Part shown: piece after piece, positions 6,411-16,230 of the stretch
How positions within the stretch are numbered: position 1 is the stretch's first letter
Layout: each line of letters starts with the position of its first letter
Source of the DNA: Acidobacteriota bacterium
Lineage (GTDB): Bacteria; Acidobacteriota; Thermoanaerobaculia; Multivoradales; JAGPDF01
Direction of reading: 5' to 3'
Assembly (NCBI GenBank): GCA_011525905.1
Contig: WYBK01000150.1
Span: 1-40,992, forward strand
Length of the DNA: 40,992 bases
Program-made: the position numbers and the translations under genes
The notes under the pieces: model-generated
Seen by the model: the letters and a program-made list of their open reading frames with translations, nothing else
What the model was told of the DNA's origin: nothing
Databases searched by the model: none

Positions 6411-8665
6411 GGACCGCGCCGCCGGTAGAGCGTCACGCCGCCGCGCGCGAAGCGCGGCTCGGCGACGGCCTCGAGGGCGGCGAGCGACGCCGCGTCGATC
6501 CGATGGAGACGGCGCTCGACCGGGCCGAGCCAGATCCAGTCGATCGCGAAGCGTTCGAGTACCGCCTGCTTGGCCTCGGCGCTCGGGCGCTCGTAGACGA
6601 TCGCGACCGCTTCCGCGCGTCCCGCGGCCAGCCGCGCGAAGGCTTCGCCGCGCCATTGCGCCTGGTGCCCCGGCCAGCCGAGCAGTGTCGGGTGCGCGGC
6701 GTGGACGCTGGCCGAGAGCGCCTCGGCGTCGTAGCTGGCCGCGGCGGCCTGGAGCAGCCGCGCGCGCGTGGGCACCTGGTCGCGCACCCAGAGGAGCGCG
6801 GCGTGGACGTCGGGCGCCGAGCGTGCCAGCGGCGCGAGCGCGTCGAGCGTGGGCGGCGCGGACGCGAAGCGCCAGCGGTCGGCGAGCGCGACGGCCGGGA
6901 AGAGCAGGCCGGCGAGCAGCGGCGCGAACGCGGCGCCGGCGGCGAGGCGGCGACCGCGGGCGACCGCTCCGGCGGCGCCGGCGAGCGCCGCGAGCGCGAG
7001 CGGTGGCCAGGCGGCCGAGTGCGCTTTGAAGAGGGTGTTGAGGCGCGTCGCGTGACCGTCGCGCAGGTAGAGGAGCTCGGGCCCGAGCAGGGTGAGCAGA
7101 CCCGCGGCGGCGACCGCCAGCGCCGCGCGGCGCGCCCCGTCTCCGGTCGCCGTGCCGCGCGGCGCGGGCATCGCCCGCCAGAGAGCGAGGGCCGATCCGG
7201 CTCCGAGCAGGAAGGAGAGTGCGAAGCCCCCGACGCCGCGAGCCGCCAGAGCGGCGAGCAGTCCGCACGCCTCGAGACCGGCCGGCAGGCGCAGCAGCGC
7301 GCCGCTGCCGTCGGGGCGCGCGAGCGCTGCGGCGAGCGGCGCGGCGAGCGCCGCGGCCATGCCGCCCGAGACGGCGGCGGCTAGGCCCCGTCGCGGGCCG
7401 GCGGCGAGGAGCAGCGCGAGGCCGGGCAGGACCGGCAGCCAGAGCGCGACGAGCGGCGCGATCGGGCTCGGCGTCGTCGCGTTGACCACCAGCGCGCGGC
7501 CGCCCGGGGTGACCAGCAGGAGGTGGGGAAGAGCGACCAGCGCGCCGCCGCCTGCGACGGCGAGCGCCAGCCCGAGCGCCCGGCGGCCGCGCCCCGCGCC
7601 GCTCGAGGCGGCCGCGCCCGCGAGCGCCAGGGCGAGGACGACCGGGAGCGCCCAGGGGTTGGTCGCCAGCGTCGCACCGCCGAGCAGCGCCGCGAAGAGG
7701 GTCGCCGCCCTCCTGCGCGGACGGCGCACGAGCGCCACGGCGAGGGCGCAGGCGAGCACGACGAGCGGCAGGGCGAGCCAGTGCGCGTGCAAGTCGCCGA
7801 CCAGCAGGGTGAAGGCGGGCGCCTCGTGGATCAGCTCGGCCGGCCCGCCGGGCGCGGCGGCATCGACCAGCGTGCGGCTCGAGCGCCACCACCAGGCGCC
7901 GACAGGTCGTCCGGCGAGCAGGCCGGGCAGCCTCTCGAGCGCGTCGAGGACAGCCGGGGCGCCGGCGATCGCGGCGAGGCCGCCGCCGGCCAACGCGCAG
8001 GCGAGCGCGCCGCCGCGCGCGGGCCGCGCGAAGAGCGGACGGGTGAGCGCCCAGGCGACGCCGGCGCACCCGGAGGCGAGCAGCGCGAAGACCAGCGCGA
8101 AGCCGAGGTTGTAGGCGATGTCCGCGGCGACGCCGGCGAGCCGGGCGGGTGCCGCGATCGCGGCGTGGCCGAGGGTGTAGTAGGCGAGCGGCTCGCCGGC
8201 GAGCCAGGGGTCCTCGATCGGCCAGCCCGGCGCCTCCAGGAGCGCGCCGAGCAGCATGCGGTCCATCGGCCGCTCGGTCTGGGCGACGCCGGGATCGGCG
8301 GCACGCAGCAGCAGGCCGGCGGCGAAGGCGGCGAGGAAGATCAGCTCGAAGGCGAGCAGCGCGCGCCGGCGCGGCGCGAGCCGGCGAACGAGCGTGGCGC
8401 GCGGCGAGCGGGGCGAGGCGAGCAGCGCGAGCGACGCGGCGGCGAGCAGCAGCAGCGCGACGGCGGTGCGCGCGACGGGCGAAAGCTCGGCGAGCGCTCC
8501 GGCCGCGGCGAGCCAGAGGTCGAGCAGCGCGAGCGCGAACAGGCCGGCGCCCTTGGCGAGCGCGAAGCCGCGATCGGGCAGCGCGGGCAGGGCGCGCGCG
8601 AGCAGCGGCCAGACCGCGAGGCCGGCGGCCTCGACCACCAGCAGGTAGCGCAGCGCTTCGGCCAC
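6407..8665 (-). CDS. YYY/DUF2298-family multi-spanning membrane protein
   Basis: This 752-residue polytopic protein has the recognisable DUF2298 (chlorobial/archaeal YYY) landmarks: TERPMDRML near 135, EDPWLAGEPLAYYTLGH near 155-171 (the name-giving Tyr triplet is YYT here), LLVGDLHAHWLALP in the middle, RLNTLFKAHSAAWPPLAL later, and GWPGHQAQWRG near the C-terminus. The family is a probable GT-C-type glycosyltransferase or lipid-linked sugar handling protein and is commonly encoded beside Agl23, as here. It starts with GTG at 8665. There is no ribosome-binding site, but a TACGCT box ends 8 bases upstream, so translation may be leaderless. Its stop overlaps the next start (GTGA), so the two membrane proteins are translationally coupled and probably work together on a surface polymer or glycoprotein. 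Confidence 0.8.
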   Translation of the reverse strand: MAEALRYLLVVEAAGLAVWPLLARALPALPDRGFALAKGAGLFALALLDLWLAAAGALAELSPVARTAVALLLLAAASLALLASPRSPRATLVRRLAPRRRALLAFELIFLAAFAAGLLLRAADPGVAQTERPMDRMLLGALLEAPGWPIEDPWLAGEPLAYYTLGHAAIAAPARLAGVAADIAYNLGFALVFALLASGCAGVAWALTRPLFARPARGGALACALAGGGLAAIAGAPAVLDALERLPGLLAGRPVGAWWWRSSRTLVDAAAPGGPAELIHEAPAFTLLVGDLHAHWLALPLVVLACALAVALVRRPRRRAATLFAALLGGATLATNPWALPVVLALALAGAAASSGAGRGRRALGLALAVAGGGALVALPHLLLVTPGGRALVVNATTPSPIAPLVALWLPVLPGLALLLAAGPRRGLAAAVSGGMAAALAAPLAAALARPDGSGALLRLPAGLEACGLLAALAARGVGGFALSFLLGAGSALALWRAMPAPRGTATGDGARRAALAVAAAGLLTLLGPELLYLRDGHATRLNTLFKAHSAAWPPLALAALAGAAGAVARGRRLAAGAAFAPLLAGLLFPAVALADRWRFASAPPTLDALAPLARSAPDVHAALLWVRDQVPTRARLLQAAAASYDAEALSASVHAAHPTLLGWPGHQAQWRGEAFARLAAGRAEAVAIVYERPSAEAKQAVLERFAIDWIWLGPVERRLHRIDAASLAALEAVAEPRFARGGVTLYRRRGP

Positions 8666-8673
8666 GGCCGGGG

Positions 8674-8679
8674 AGCGTA
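8674..8679 (-). promoter_or_regulatory. -10 box TACGCT for a leaderless YYY gene
   Basis: On the minus strand TACGCT (TANNNT) ends 8 bases before the GTG start at 8665. It lies in the 30-base gap after the upstream gene. No -35 is recognised. Distance and absence of a ribosome-binding site match the other leaderless starts in the window. Confidence 0.5.
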
Positions 8680-8695
8680 GCGCAACGCGCGCGGG

Positions 8696-10378
8696 TCAGA
8701 GCCGCGCGGCGCCGCGGCGCGCCAGCGCGGCGATCGCGCGGCGCAGGCGAGGGTGCGCGTCGAAGCGCCGGACGAAATCGCTCTCCCGCCGGCCCCCCTT
8801 GGCGCGGATCACCTCGACGAGCGCGGCCCGCTCGGCGGCGCTCCAGCTCTCGACCCGGGGTAGCGCCAGGACGACCGGGGCCCAGCGTCCGAAGGCCAGC
8901 CGCTCGCCGGCCGACCAGCCCCGCTCCGGGCCGCCGCCCAGCCGCTCGGCCGCCTCCTCGGCGCAGGCCGCGAAGCCGCGCGCCGGCGCGCGGCCGAAGC
9001 GCCGCGAGAGCAGCGCGGAGACCGTCAGGCCGACTCCGGCGACCGCGAGCTCGCCGATCACGTCGCGGCGCGGCCGGCCGAGGAAGAGATAGAGGTTCTC
9101 GCGCGCCAGCCGGCGGAGAGTGGCGGGGGAGGAGCGATGGGCCGGGCGGCGCGCCATGCGCTCCAGCTCGCGCCGCATGAGGGCGTCGACCCCGGGGTCG
9201 CGCGGCCGGAAGCCGAGCTTCTGGTAGAACCACCAGGCCCCCGACTCGATCGCCTCGTCGTTGCCGTCGCCGAGTTGGTAGGGAAAGATGGTGAAAGCGT
9301 CGGCACCGAACAGATGACGCACGGTCGCCAGCACGCGCGCGTAAACGCGCGCCGCCTCGGCGCCCCGGAAGGTCTCGAAGACGTTGTACGCGATCTCGGC
9401 CGAACCGAAGAGCGCGCTGTTGAGCACGTAGCCGATCGGCACCCGGTTCTTGAGCGTCAGGAAGCCGTAGACCGCCTCGAGCAGCAGCCGCCGCTCGGGG
9501 CGCACGCCGATCGCGGCGAAGGCGAGGCCGTCCTCCCACTCGACCAGCCGGACGTCCTCCTCGCTGCCGTAGGCGAAGGCGTCGAGATCGCGGGCGCGGC
9601 CGACCATGGCGGCGCGCGCCAGGTCGAGCAGATCGCGCCCCTGCCGGCGCGACAGCCGGCGCACGGCGAGCGGCCGGCGCGCGATCTCGACGCGCAGGTC
9701 GGGGCGGCCCCGGTCGAGCGGTGCGCGCTGGTAGTGGCGCGGACCGACCGGCGACCGTTCGCGCCCCCGCGCCGGCGTCGCGGCCGCGGGGTGGAGGCGC
9801 AGCTCGAGGTCGAGATCCTCGTAGATCCGCTCGAAGTCGAAGCCGTCGGGGTAGCGCTCGGCCAGGCGGCGCACCAGGAAGACCGCGGCGGACTCGCCCG
9901 GGGCGGCGAGCCGCCCGAGCCAGTCGGCGGCCGCGATCGGCGCCTCGTCGAGCGCCGGCGTCTCGGCGTAGTGGGCCAGCAGGGGCAGCAGCCGCTCGAG
10001 CCGCTCCTCGTCGAGCGCGGCGTCGGGGTCGAACGTGAGCCGGTCGGGAAAGCGCCCGGCCAGCCAGCGCGCGGTCGGCGCGAAGAACGGGTAGCGGGTG
10101 TCGGTGCCGGCGATACCGCTGTTGACCAGGGCACCGGCGTGCCGGACGAGGTCGCGCCGCGACGCGAAGCGGGCCAGGGCACGCTCGGCGACGCGCTCGA
10201 CCTCGGCGTCGTCGGGGTAGGCACGGGCGAAGCAGAGCGCCTCGTGCAGGCGTTCGACTTCGCGCGCGCGCGCGAGGTCGGCGCGATCCAGGCGCTCGAT
10301 CAGGAGGCGGCGCTCGCGCGCCGCCTCCGGACCGAACTCGAGCTTCAGGCTCTCCAGCCGAGCGAGGGGTGCGGACAC
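8696..10378 (-). CDS. Unrecognised 560-residue protein with a GNAT-like core
   Basis: I do not recognise the family. The predicted product is soluble and arginine-rich. Residues about 286-393 look like a degenerate GNAT acetyltransferase fold. There is a beta-strand pair around FLTLKNRVPIGYV (306-318), an R-G-A-like acyl-CoA loop in ETFRGAEAARVYARVL (335-350), and a C-terminal SGAWWFYQKLGFRPRD (379-394) that resembles the FYxKLGFR end of GNAT enzymes. The N-terminal half (1-200) is alpha-helical with ERLHEALCFARAYPDDAEV, and the C-terminal part (400-560) is helical and basic. It has a GTG start at 10378 directly behind a TAGAAT box, and is followed 30 bases later by the YYY gene. Location suggests a link to surface glycan assembly, but no function can be assigned. 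Confidence 0.75.
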   Translation of the reverse strand: MSAPLARLESLKLEFGPEAARERRLLIERLDRADLARAREVERLHEALCFARAYPDDAEVERVAERALARFASRRDLVRHAGALVNSGIAGTDTRYPFFAPTARWLAGRFPDRLTFDPDAALDEERLERLLPLLAHYAETPALDEAPIAAADWLGRLAAPGESAAVFLVRRLAERYPDGFDFERIYEDLDLELRLHPAAATPARGRERSPVGPRHYQRAPLDRGRPDLRVEIARRPLAVRRLSRRQGRDLLDLARAAMVGRARDLDAFAYGSEEDVRLVEWEDGLAFAAIGVRPERRLLLEAVYGFLTLKNRVPIGYVLNSALFGSAEIAYNVFETFRGAEAARVYARVLATVRHLFGADAFTIFPYQLGDGNDEAIESGAWWFYQKLGFRPRDPGVDALMRRELERMARRPAHRSSPATLRRLARENLYLFLGRPRRDVIGELAVAGVGLTVSALLSRRFGRAPARGFAACAEEAAERLGGGPERGWSAGERLAFGRWAPVVLALPRVESWSAAERAALVEVIRAKGGRRESDFVRRFDAHPRLRRAIAALARRGAARL

Positions 10379-10384
10379 GCCGCG

Positions 10385-10390
10385 ATTCTA
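10385..10390 (-). promoter_or_regulatory. -10 box TAGAAT, leaderless start of the 560-residue gene
   Basis: TAGAAT (minus strand) matches the sigma-70 -10 consensus at five of six positions and ends 6 bases before the GTG at 10378. Transcription should therefore begin at the start codon itself. There is no ribosome-binding site. The box falls in the short gap after the exported-protein gene ending at 10402. Confidence 0.6.
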
Positions 10391-10401
10391 CGCACGCCGG
10401 A

Positions 10402-10971
10402 TCAGGAGGCCTCGAGCCCGAGGATGCGCATCGGCAGCGGCGTCAGGCTCCGGTAGCTGAGCTTGCCGTCGGGCGAGACGTCGAGGCGCGCCGCCGGGTA
10501 GAGCTCACCGACGCCGTAGCCCTCGGCGTCGACCGTCGCGTCGATCACCAGATAGGGGTAGTCGACGCTGCGCGAGGCGCGGAATGCCTCGCGGGTGCCG
10601 AGGTCGCGCGGCACGACCAAGAGGAGCCGGCGCAGCCCCTCCACGCGCGTCTCCTGGACGATGGCGATCGGCCGGCCGAGGCCGTTGCCGATGCTGACGC
10701 GGCCGAGCTCGAGGCCGCCGAGCAGGTTGCGCAGGGCGCGCTCCCCCTCGTCGCGCGCGATGCGCGCGAAGTCGACCAGCTCGAGCTCGGCCGTCCGGCC
10801 GCTGAGCCGGACGTCGAGGAAGGCCGAGTCGAAGCCGGCGACCAGCGCCGCGCTGTCGACCAGCAGGCCGTCGATCCGCTCCACCGGCTGGGCGGACGCG
10901 GGGGTGGGGGCGAGCGCGAGCGAGAGCGCCGCGAGCGCCACGAGTTGCGATGCGATGCGAGTGCGTGTCAT
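10402..10971 (-). CDS. Small exported protein of unknown function downstream of clpB
   Basis: The 189-residue product starts at the ATG at 10971, preceded by AGGAGA at good spacing; a further ATG at 11034 is rejected because it would bury the signal peptide. Residues 1-28 are a Sec signal peptide (basic MTRTR, hydrophobic VALAALSLALA, cleavage after ASA in TPASAQP). The mature part (about 160 residues) has no cysteines or membrane segments and reads as a mixed alpha/beta domain (for example LELVDFARIARDEGERALRNLL and YLVIDATVDAEGYGVGELYPAARLDVS). I do not recognise the family. It follows clpB by 106 bases on the same strand, so it may be transcribed with clpB or from its own promoter. A periplasmic location is inferred. 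Confidence 0.75.
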   Translation of the reverse strand: MTRTRIASQLVALAALSLALAPTPASAQPVERIDGLLVDSAALVAGFDSAFLDVRLSGRTAELELVDFARIARDEGERALRNLLGGLELGRVSIGNGLGRPIAIVQETRVEGLRRLLLVVPRDLGTREAFRASRSVDYPYLVIDATVDAEGYGVGELYPAARLDVSPDGKLSYRSLTPLPMRILGLEAS

Positions 10972-11052
10972 GTCGGTCTCCTGGATTCCTTCCATCCGCC
11001 GGGCAGGGAGTGCAAGGCGTGGACCAGGCCCCACGCGAGTCGGTGCCGGCCT

Positions 11053-11072
11053 CCCGACGAAGGTGTGTCGGG
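11053..11072 (-). terminator. Weak hairpin after clpB
   Basis: CCCGAC (11053-11058) and GTCGGG (11067-11072) form a 6-base stem with an 8-base loop just beyond the clpB stop. No T-run follows on the minus strand, so termination would be inefficient or factor-dependent; the hairpin could be incidental. Confidence 0.25.
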
Positions 11073-11077
11073 CAACC

Positions 11078-13717
<2,640 letters not shown>

Positions 13718-13736
13718 CTCGCTCCCTCGTATCGGT

Positions 13737-14678
13737 TCAGCGACGCGCCCGGAACTCCGAGGCGTCGCGCAGTTCCTGGAAGAGCTCGCGCTCGCGGCTG
13801 CTCAGGCTCTCGGGGACCACGATACGGATCTCGGCGAACAGGTCGCCGGCCTCGCCGCGCGCCCCCGCTGGAAAGCCGCGGCCGCGCACGCGGATGCGGC
13901 GCCCCGAGGAGGTTCCGGCGGGGATGCGGATGCGGACGTGCCCGTCGAGCGTGGCGACCTCGGCTTCGCCGCCGAGCGCCGCCTCCCAGGGCGTGACCTC
14001 GAGCAGGGTGTGCAGGTCGCGCCCGTCGAGCCGGAACCGGGGGTGCGGCTCGAGCTCGACGCGCAGCAGCAGGTGCCCGGCGGCGCCGCCGGCGTGACCG
14101 GCCTCGCCCTGGCCGCTGACGCGCACGGTCTGTCCCGGGCGGATGCCGCGGGGCAGGTTGACCCGCAGGCGGCGGGTCTCCCCGTCGGGAGTCTGGAGCT
14201 GGAACTCGCGGACGCCGCCGCGCGCCGCCTCTTCGAGGCTCAGGCGCAGCGTGCTCTCGCGGTTGGCTCCGGGCCGGGCCCAGCCGCCCCGCCCCTCGTT
14301 GGTCCAGGTCGCCCAGCCGCCGCGCTGCCGGGCGGCCTCGCCGAAGAGCATCTCGAAGAACTGGGAGAACCCGGAGCCGCCGGCCCCGAACGGGGCGCCG
14401 CCCAGATCGAAGCGGAACTCCTCGAAGCCGGGCGGCGGGCCGCCCGCGGTGCCACGCGCCTTCCAGGCTTGGCCGAAGCGGTCGTACTTCTCCCGCTTCT
14501 CGGGGTCCTTGAGCACTTCGTACGCCTCGGCGATCTCCTTGAAGCGCGCCTCCGCCGAGGCCTCCTTGTTGACGTCGGGGTGGAACTTGCGCGCGAGCTT
14601 CCGGTAGGCCCGTTGGATCTCCTCCGGCTTGGCGTCGCGCGCCACGCCGAGGACGCCGTAGTAGTCCTTGTATTCCAA
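13737..14678 (-). CDS. DnaJ-type co-chaperone (CbpA-like, no zinc finger)
   Basis: The 313-residue protein begins with a J-domain (about 4-70) with the HPD tripeptide in [11 protein letters not shown] Gly/Phe-rich linker follows (75-125, [21 protein letters not shown]). The two-part DnaJ C-terminal substrate-binding domain then starts directly ([17 protein letters not shown] to the end). The four CxxCxGxG zinc-binding repeats of classical DnaJ are absent, so this is type II/CbpA-like. It would stimulate a DnaK ATPase and hand clients to ClpB, whose gene follows 19 bases downstream. The start is a TTG at 14678 giving MEYKDYY, typical for the family; AGGGGAGG lies close upstream. Confidence 0.92.
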   Translation of the reverse strand: MEYKDYYGVLGVARDAKPEEIQRAYRKLARKFHPDVNKEASAEARFKEIAEAYEVLKDPEKREKYDRFGQAWKARGTAGGPPPGFEEFRFDLGGAPFGAGGSGFSQFFEMLFGEAARQRGGWATWTNEGRGGWARPGANRESTLRLSLEEAARGGVREFQLQTPDGETRRLRVNLPRGIRPGQTVRVSGQGEAGHAGGAAGHLLLRVELEPHPRFRLDGRDLHTLLEVTPWEAALGGEAEVATLDGHVRIRIPAGTSSGRRIRVRGRGFPAGARGEAGDLFAEIRIVVPESLSSRERELFQELRDASEFRARR

Positions 14679-14753
14679 CGCCTCCCCTCTCCCGGACGAT
14701 CTGCGGCCCGGCCTGCTCCGAGCCCAGGAAACCTGAGCGCCAGTCTGTCACAT

Positions 14754-14760
14754 TTTCAAA
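14754..14760 (-). promoter_or_regulatory. Heat-shock-like -35 element (TTTGAAA) upstream of the cbpA-clpB pair
   Basis: On the minus strand TTTGAAA resembles the sigma-32 -35 CTTGAAA. It lies about 75 bases before the TTG start at 14678. A good CCCCATnT-like -10 is not present at the expected distance, so this is only a candidate for the heat-shock promoter that such an operon should have. Confidence 0.25.
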
Positions 14761-14810
14761 CCGATCGAGGGGGGCGTTCATTCCCGAGCCGCCGGCGTCC
14801 TCCGAAACGA

Positions 14811-14838
14811 CGAAGGGCGCGCCGCAGCGCGCCCTTCG
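14811..14838 (-). terminator. Intrinsic terminator of the ferredoxin gene
   Basis: CGAAGGGCGCGC (14811-14822) and GCGCGCCCTTCG (14827-14838) form a perfect 12-base stem with a 4-base loop. It lies 28 bases past the ferredoxin stop and is followed on the minus strand by a short T-containing stretch (TCGTTTCGG). It separates the ferredoxin transcript from the cbpA-clpB promoter region. It could also work in the opposite direction. Confidence 0.7.
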
Positions 14839-14866
14839 GGCGAGTCGGGGGCGACGCGGTCGGTTC

Positions 14867-15121
14867 TCAGGGCGGAGTCAAGTCGAACTTCTCGTAGTTC
14901 TTGGCGATGAAGTCCTTCCACTTCTCCGGCACCTCTTCGGCGGGGAAGATCGCCTGCACCGGGCAGGCGTCGATGCAGAGGCCGCAGTCGATGCACTCCT
15001 CCGGGTGGATGTAGAGCATCTCCCAGTCCTCGTTCTTGCCGTAGATGCAGTCGACCGGGCAGACGTCGACGCAGGCGGTGTCCTTCACGCCGATGCAGGG
15101 CTCGGTGATGATGTGGGTCAT
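14867..15121 (-). CDS. 7Fe/8Fe-type ferredoxin
   Basis: The 84-residue product has two iron-sulfur motifs: C9-x7-C17-x3-C21-P with C25 ([19 protein letters not shown]), and the standard C43-x2-C46-x2-C49-x3-C53-P ([12 protein letters not shown]). The first spacing is that of FdxA-like ferredoxins (Azotobacter, Mycobacterium, Thermus type), which usually hold one 3Fe-4S and one 4Fe-4S cluster. It is a soluble electron carrier; the redox partner is unknown. The start at 15121 has AAAGGA upstream. Longer in-frame starts (to 15241) would run through the promoter and are rejected. It is monocistronic, with its own promoter (15168-15196) and terminator (14811-14838). Confidence 0.93.
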   Translation of the reverse strand: MTHIITEPCIGVKDTACVDVCPVDCIYGKNEDWEMLYIHPEECIDCGLCIDACPVQAIFPAEEVPEKWKDFIAKNYEKFDLTPP

Positions 15122-15167
15122 TCGCCGTCCTTTCTCCGTCCGCCGCGAGCTTGCCGGACGCGCGGGC

Positions 15168-15196
15168 ATTGTAGCGGCTCCGGCGACGCCCCTCAA
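15168..15196 (-). promoter_or_regulatory. Sigma-70 promoter of the ferredoxin gene
   Basis: On the minus strand TTGAGG (15191-15196) and TACAAT (15168-15173) are separated by exactly 17 bases. The -10 matches the consensus at five of six positions. The start codon at 15121 is 46 bases downstream of the -10, leaving a leader of about 40 bases with a ribosome-binding site. The nearest PhaR-like operator copy (15226-15240) lies 29 bases upstream of this -35. Confidence 0.75.
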
Positions 15197-15225
15197 CGGC
15201 GGGGCCGAGCGCCGGCGGCCAGTTC

Positions 15226-15305
15226 TGCCGCACTGCGGCATGGCCGGGGCTTGACGGGCTTGCCGCGCTGCGGTATAAAGCGGTTGTCTCTGCCGCGCTG
15301 CGGCA
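15226..15305 (+). promoter_or_regulatory. Three PhaR-like operator copies TGCCGC-N3-GCGG(C/T)A
   Basis: Three 15-base near-palindromes sit at 15226-15240 (TGCCGCACTGCGGCA), 15261-15275 (TGCCGCGCTGCGGTA) and 15291-15305 (TGCCGCGCTGCGGCA). Start-to-start spacing is 35 and 30 bases. The first is a perfect 7+1+7 dyad. The second lies inside the spacer of the phaR promoter and overlaps the -10. The third lies just after the predicted transcription start. PhaR regulators of Paracoccus and Rhodobacter are known to bind TGC-rich dyads and to repress their own gene and phasin genes, so these are likely autoregulatory sites for the PhaR encoded next door. Confidence 0.75.
15251..15279 (+). promoter_or_regulatory. 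Sigma-70 promoter of the phaR-phasin operon
   Basis: TTGACG (15251-15256) and TATAAA (15274-15279) are 17 bases apart, each matching the consensus at five of six positions. This is the best promoter in the window. The spacer and -10 contain an operator copy (15261-15275). The expected transcription start near 15286 gives a leader of about 40 bases to the ATG at 15328, with GAGGAG before it. Confidence 0.85.
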
Positions 15306-15327
15306 TGACGAGAGGAGCGCGAACCGC

Positions 15328-15831
15328 ATGCCTCGCCTGATCAAGCGCTACGAGAGCCGCAAGCTCTACGACACGGAAGAGAGCCGCTACGTCTCGCTCG
15401 ACGAGCTGGCGGAGTGGATCCGGGGCGGCGCCGACGTCCAGGTGGTCGACAACTCCACGGGCGCCGACGTGACCGCGCAGACGCTCACCCAGATCATCCT
15501 CGACGAAGGGCGGCGCGGCACTTCGCTGCTGCCGACCGAGCTGCTGCACGACCTCGTGCGCGCCGGCCAGCGGGCGGTCGAGAGCGGCGTCGAGCAGGTG
15601 CAGCACCGGGTCGATCGCTTCGTGCAGGCTTCGATCGACCGGTTCGGGCCGGTGCGCCGGGCCCGCGAGGAGATGGATCGCCTGCGCAATCGCCTGGAGG
15701 AGCTCGAGTCCTCCTTGTCCCGGCTCGAGGAGTCGGGCATCGAGAAGAACGCACCGGCGCGGCCGCGCAAGCGGACGGCCGGAGACAAGGTCGCGTCGCG
15801 CCCGGTCCGGCGCAAGAAGGGAGAATCGTGA
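15328..15831 (+). CDS. phaR: Polyhydroxyalkanoate synthesis repressor PhaR
   Basis: The 167-residue protein starts with the PHB/PHA accumulation regulator DNA-binding domain (about 2-62). This carries the family's typical [21 protein letters not shown] segment and [14 protein letters not shown]...QIILDE. A helical middle (70-105) and a short coiled coil (about 110-136) follow, then a Lys/Arg-rich tail. PhaR senses PHA: it represses phasin genes and itself until it is titrated onto nascent granules. The gene has a strong promoter with three embedded operators and overlaps the first phasin gene by one base (TGATG). Confidence 0.93.
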   Translation: MPRLIKRYESRKLYDTEESRYVSLDELAEWIRGGADVQVVDNSTGADVTAQTLTQIILDEGRRGTSLLPTELLHDLVRAGQRAVESGVEQVQHRVDRFVQASIDRFGPVRRAREEMDRLRNRLEELESSLSRLEESGIEKNAPARPRKRTAGDKVASRPVRRKKGES

Positions 15832-16205
15832 TGAAGCAGATCGAGATGCCGAAGAACCTGACCGAGCTGCAGTCCTCGCTCGAGACCCTCGGCGGCGACG
15901 CCCTCTCGGCCGGGCGCCAGGTCTGGCTCGCCGGGCTGGGCCTCGCGGTCACGGTCGGCGAGACCGTCAGCGACACGTTCGACTCGCTGGTCGCCAAGGG
16001 GCGCCGGTCGGGTCTCGCTCCGGTCGCGGAGGCCGAGAAGGCCCTCGCTTCGGCGCGGCGCCGGGCCTCCCGGCTCGAGACCAAGGTCGAGAAGGCCGTC
16101 GAGTCGCGCCTCGGCGCGCTGCTCGGCCGGCTGGGCGTGCCCACCCGCAGCGAGGTGCAGGAGCTGACGCGTCGCGTCGAGAACCTGGCCCAGAGCCTGC
16201 GCTAA
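15831..16205 (+). CDS. Phasin-family granule-associated protein
   Basis: The 124-residue product has an amphipathic helical N-terminal part with the phasin-like stretch GRQVWLAGLGLAVTVGE (26-42). It ends in VPTRSEVQELTRRVENLAQSL, the heptad segment seen at the end of the phasin domain of PhaF/PhaI-type proteins. Such proteins coat PHA granules and control their size and number. The ATG at 15831 overlaps the phaR stop. No signal peptide is present. An alternative reading as a lipid-droplet coat is possible given the wax ester synthase nearby. Confidence 0.8.
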   Translation: MKQIEMPKNLTELQSSLETLGGDALSAGRQVWLAGLGLAVTVGETVSDTFDSLVAKGRRSGLAPVAEAEKALASARRRASRLETKVEKAVESRLGALLGRLGVPTRSEVQELTRRVENLAQSLR

Positions 16206-16230
16206 CTTCCCGCCGCAACGAGGAGCCGTC

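Noticed and set aside
6411-9539. Upstream continuation of the Agl23-like reading frame, giving a 1891-codon open frame
   Set aside because: The extension is Arg/Ala-rich without family similarity and runs through the YYY and GNAT-like genes on the same strand in another frame; the GTGA overlap at 6407-6410 gives the natural start.
14679-14866. CIRCE or HspR-type heat-shock operator ahead of the cbpA-clpB pair
   Set aside because: No TTAGCACTC-N9-GAGTGCTAA or CTTGAGT-N7-ACTCAAG pattern is present; only a partial sigma-32-like -35 is seen.
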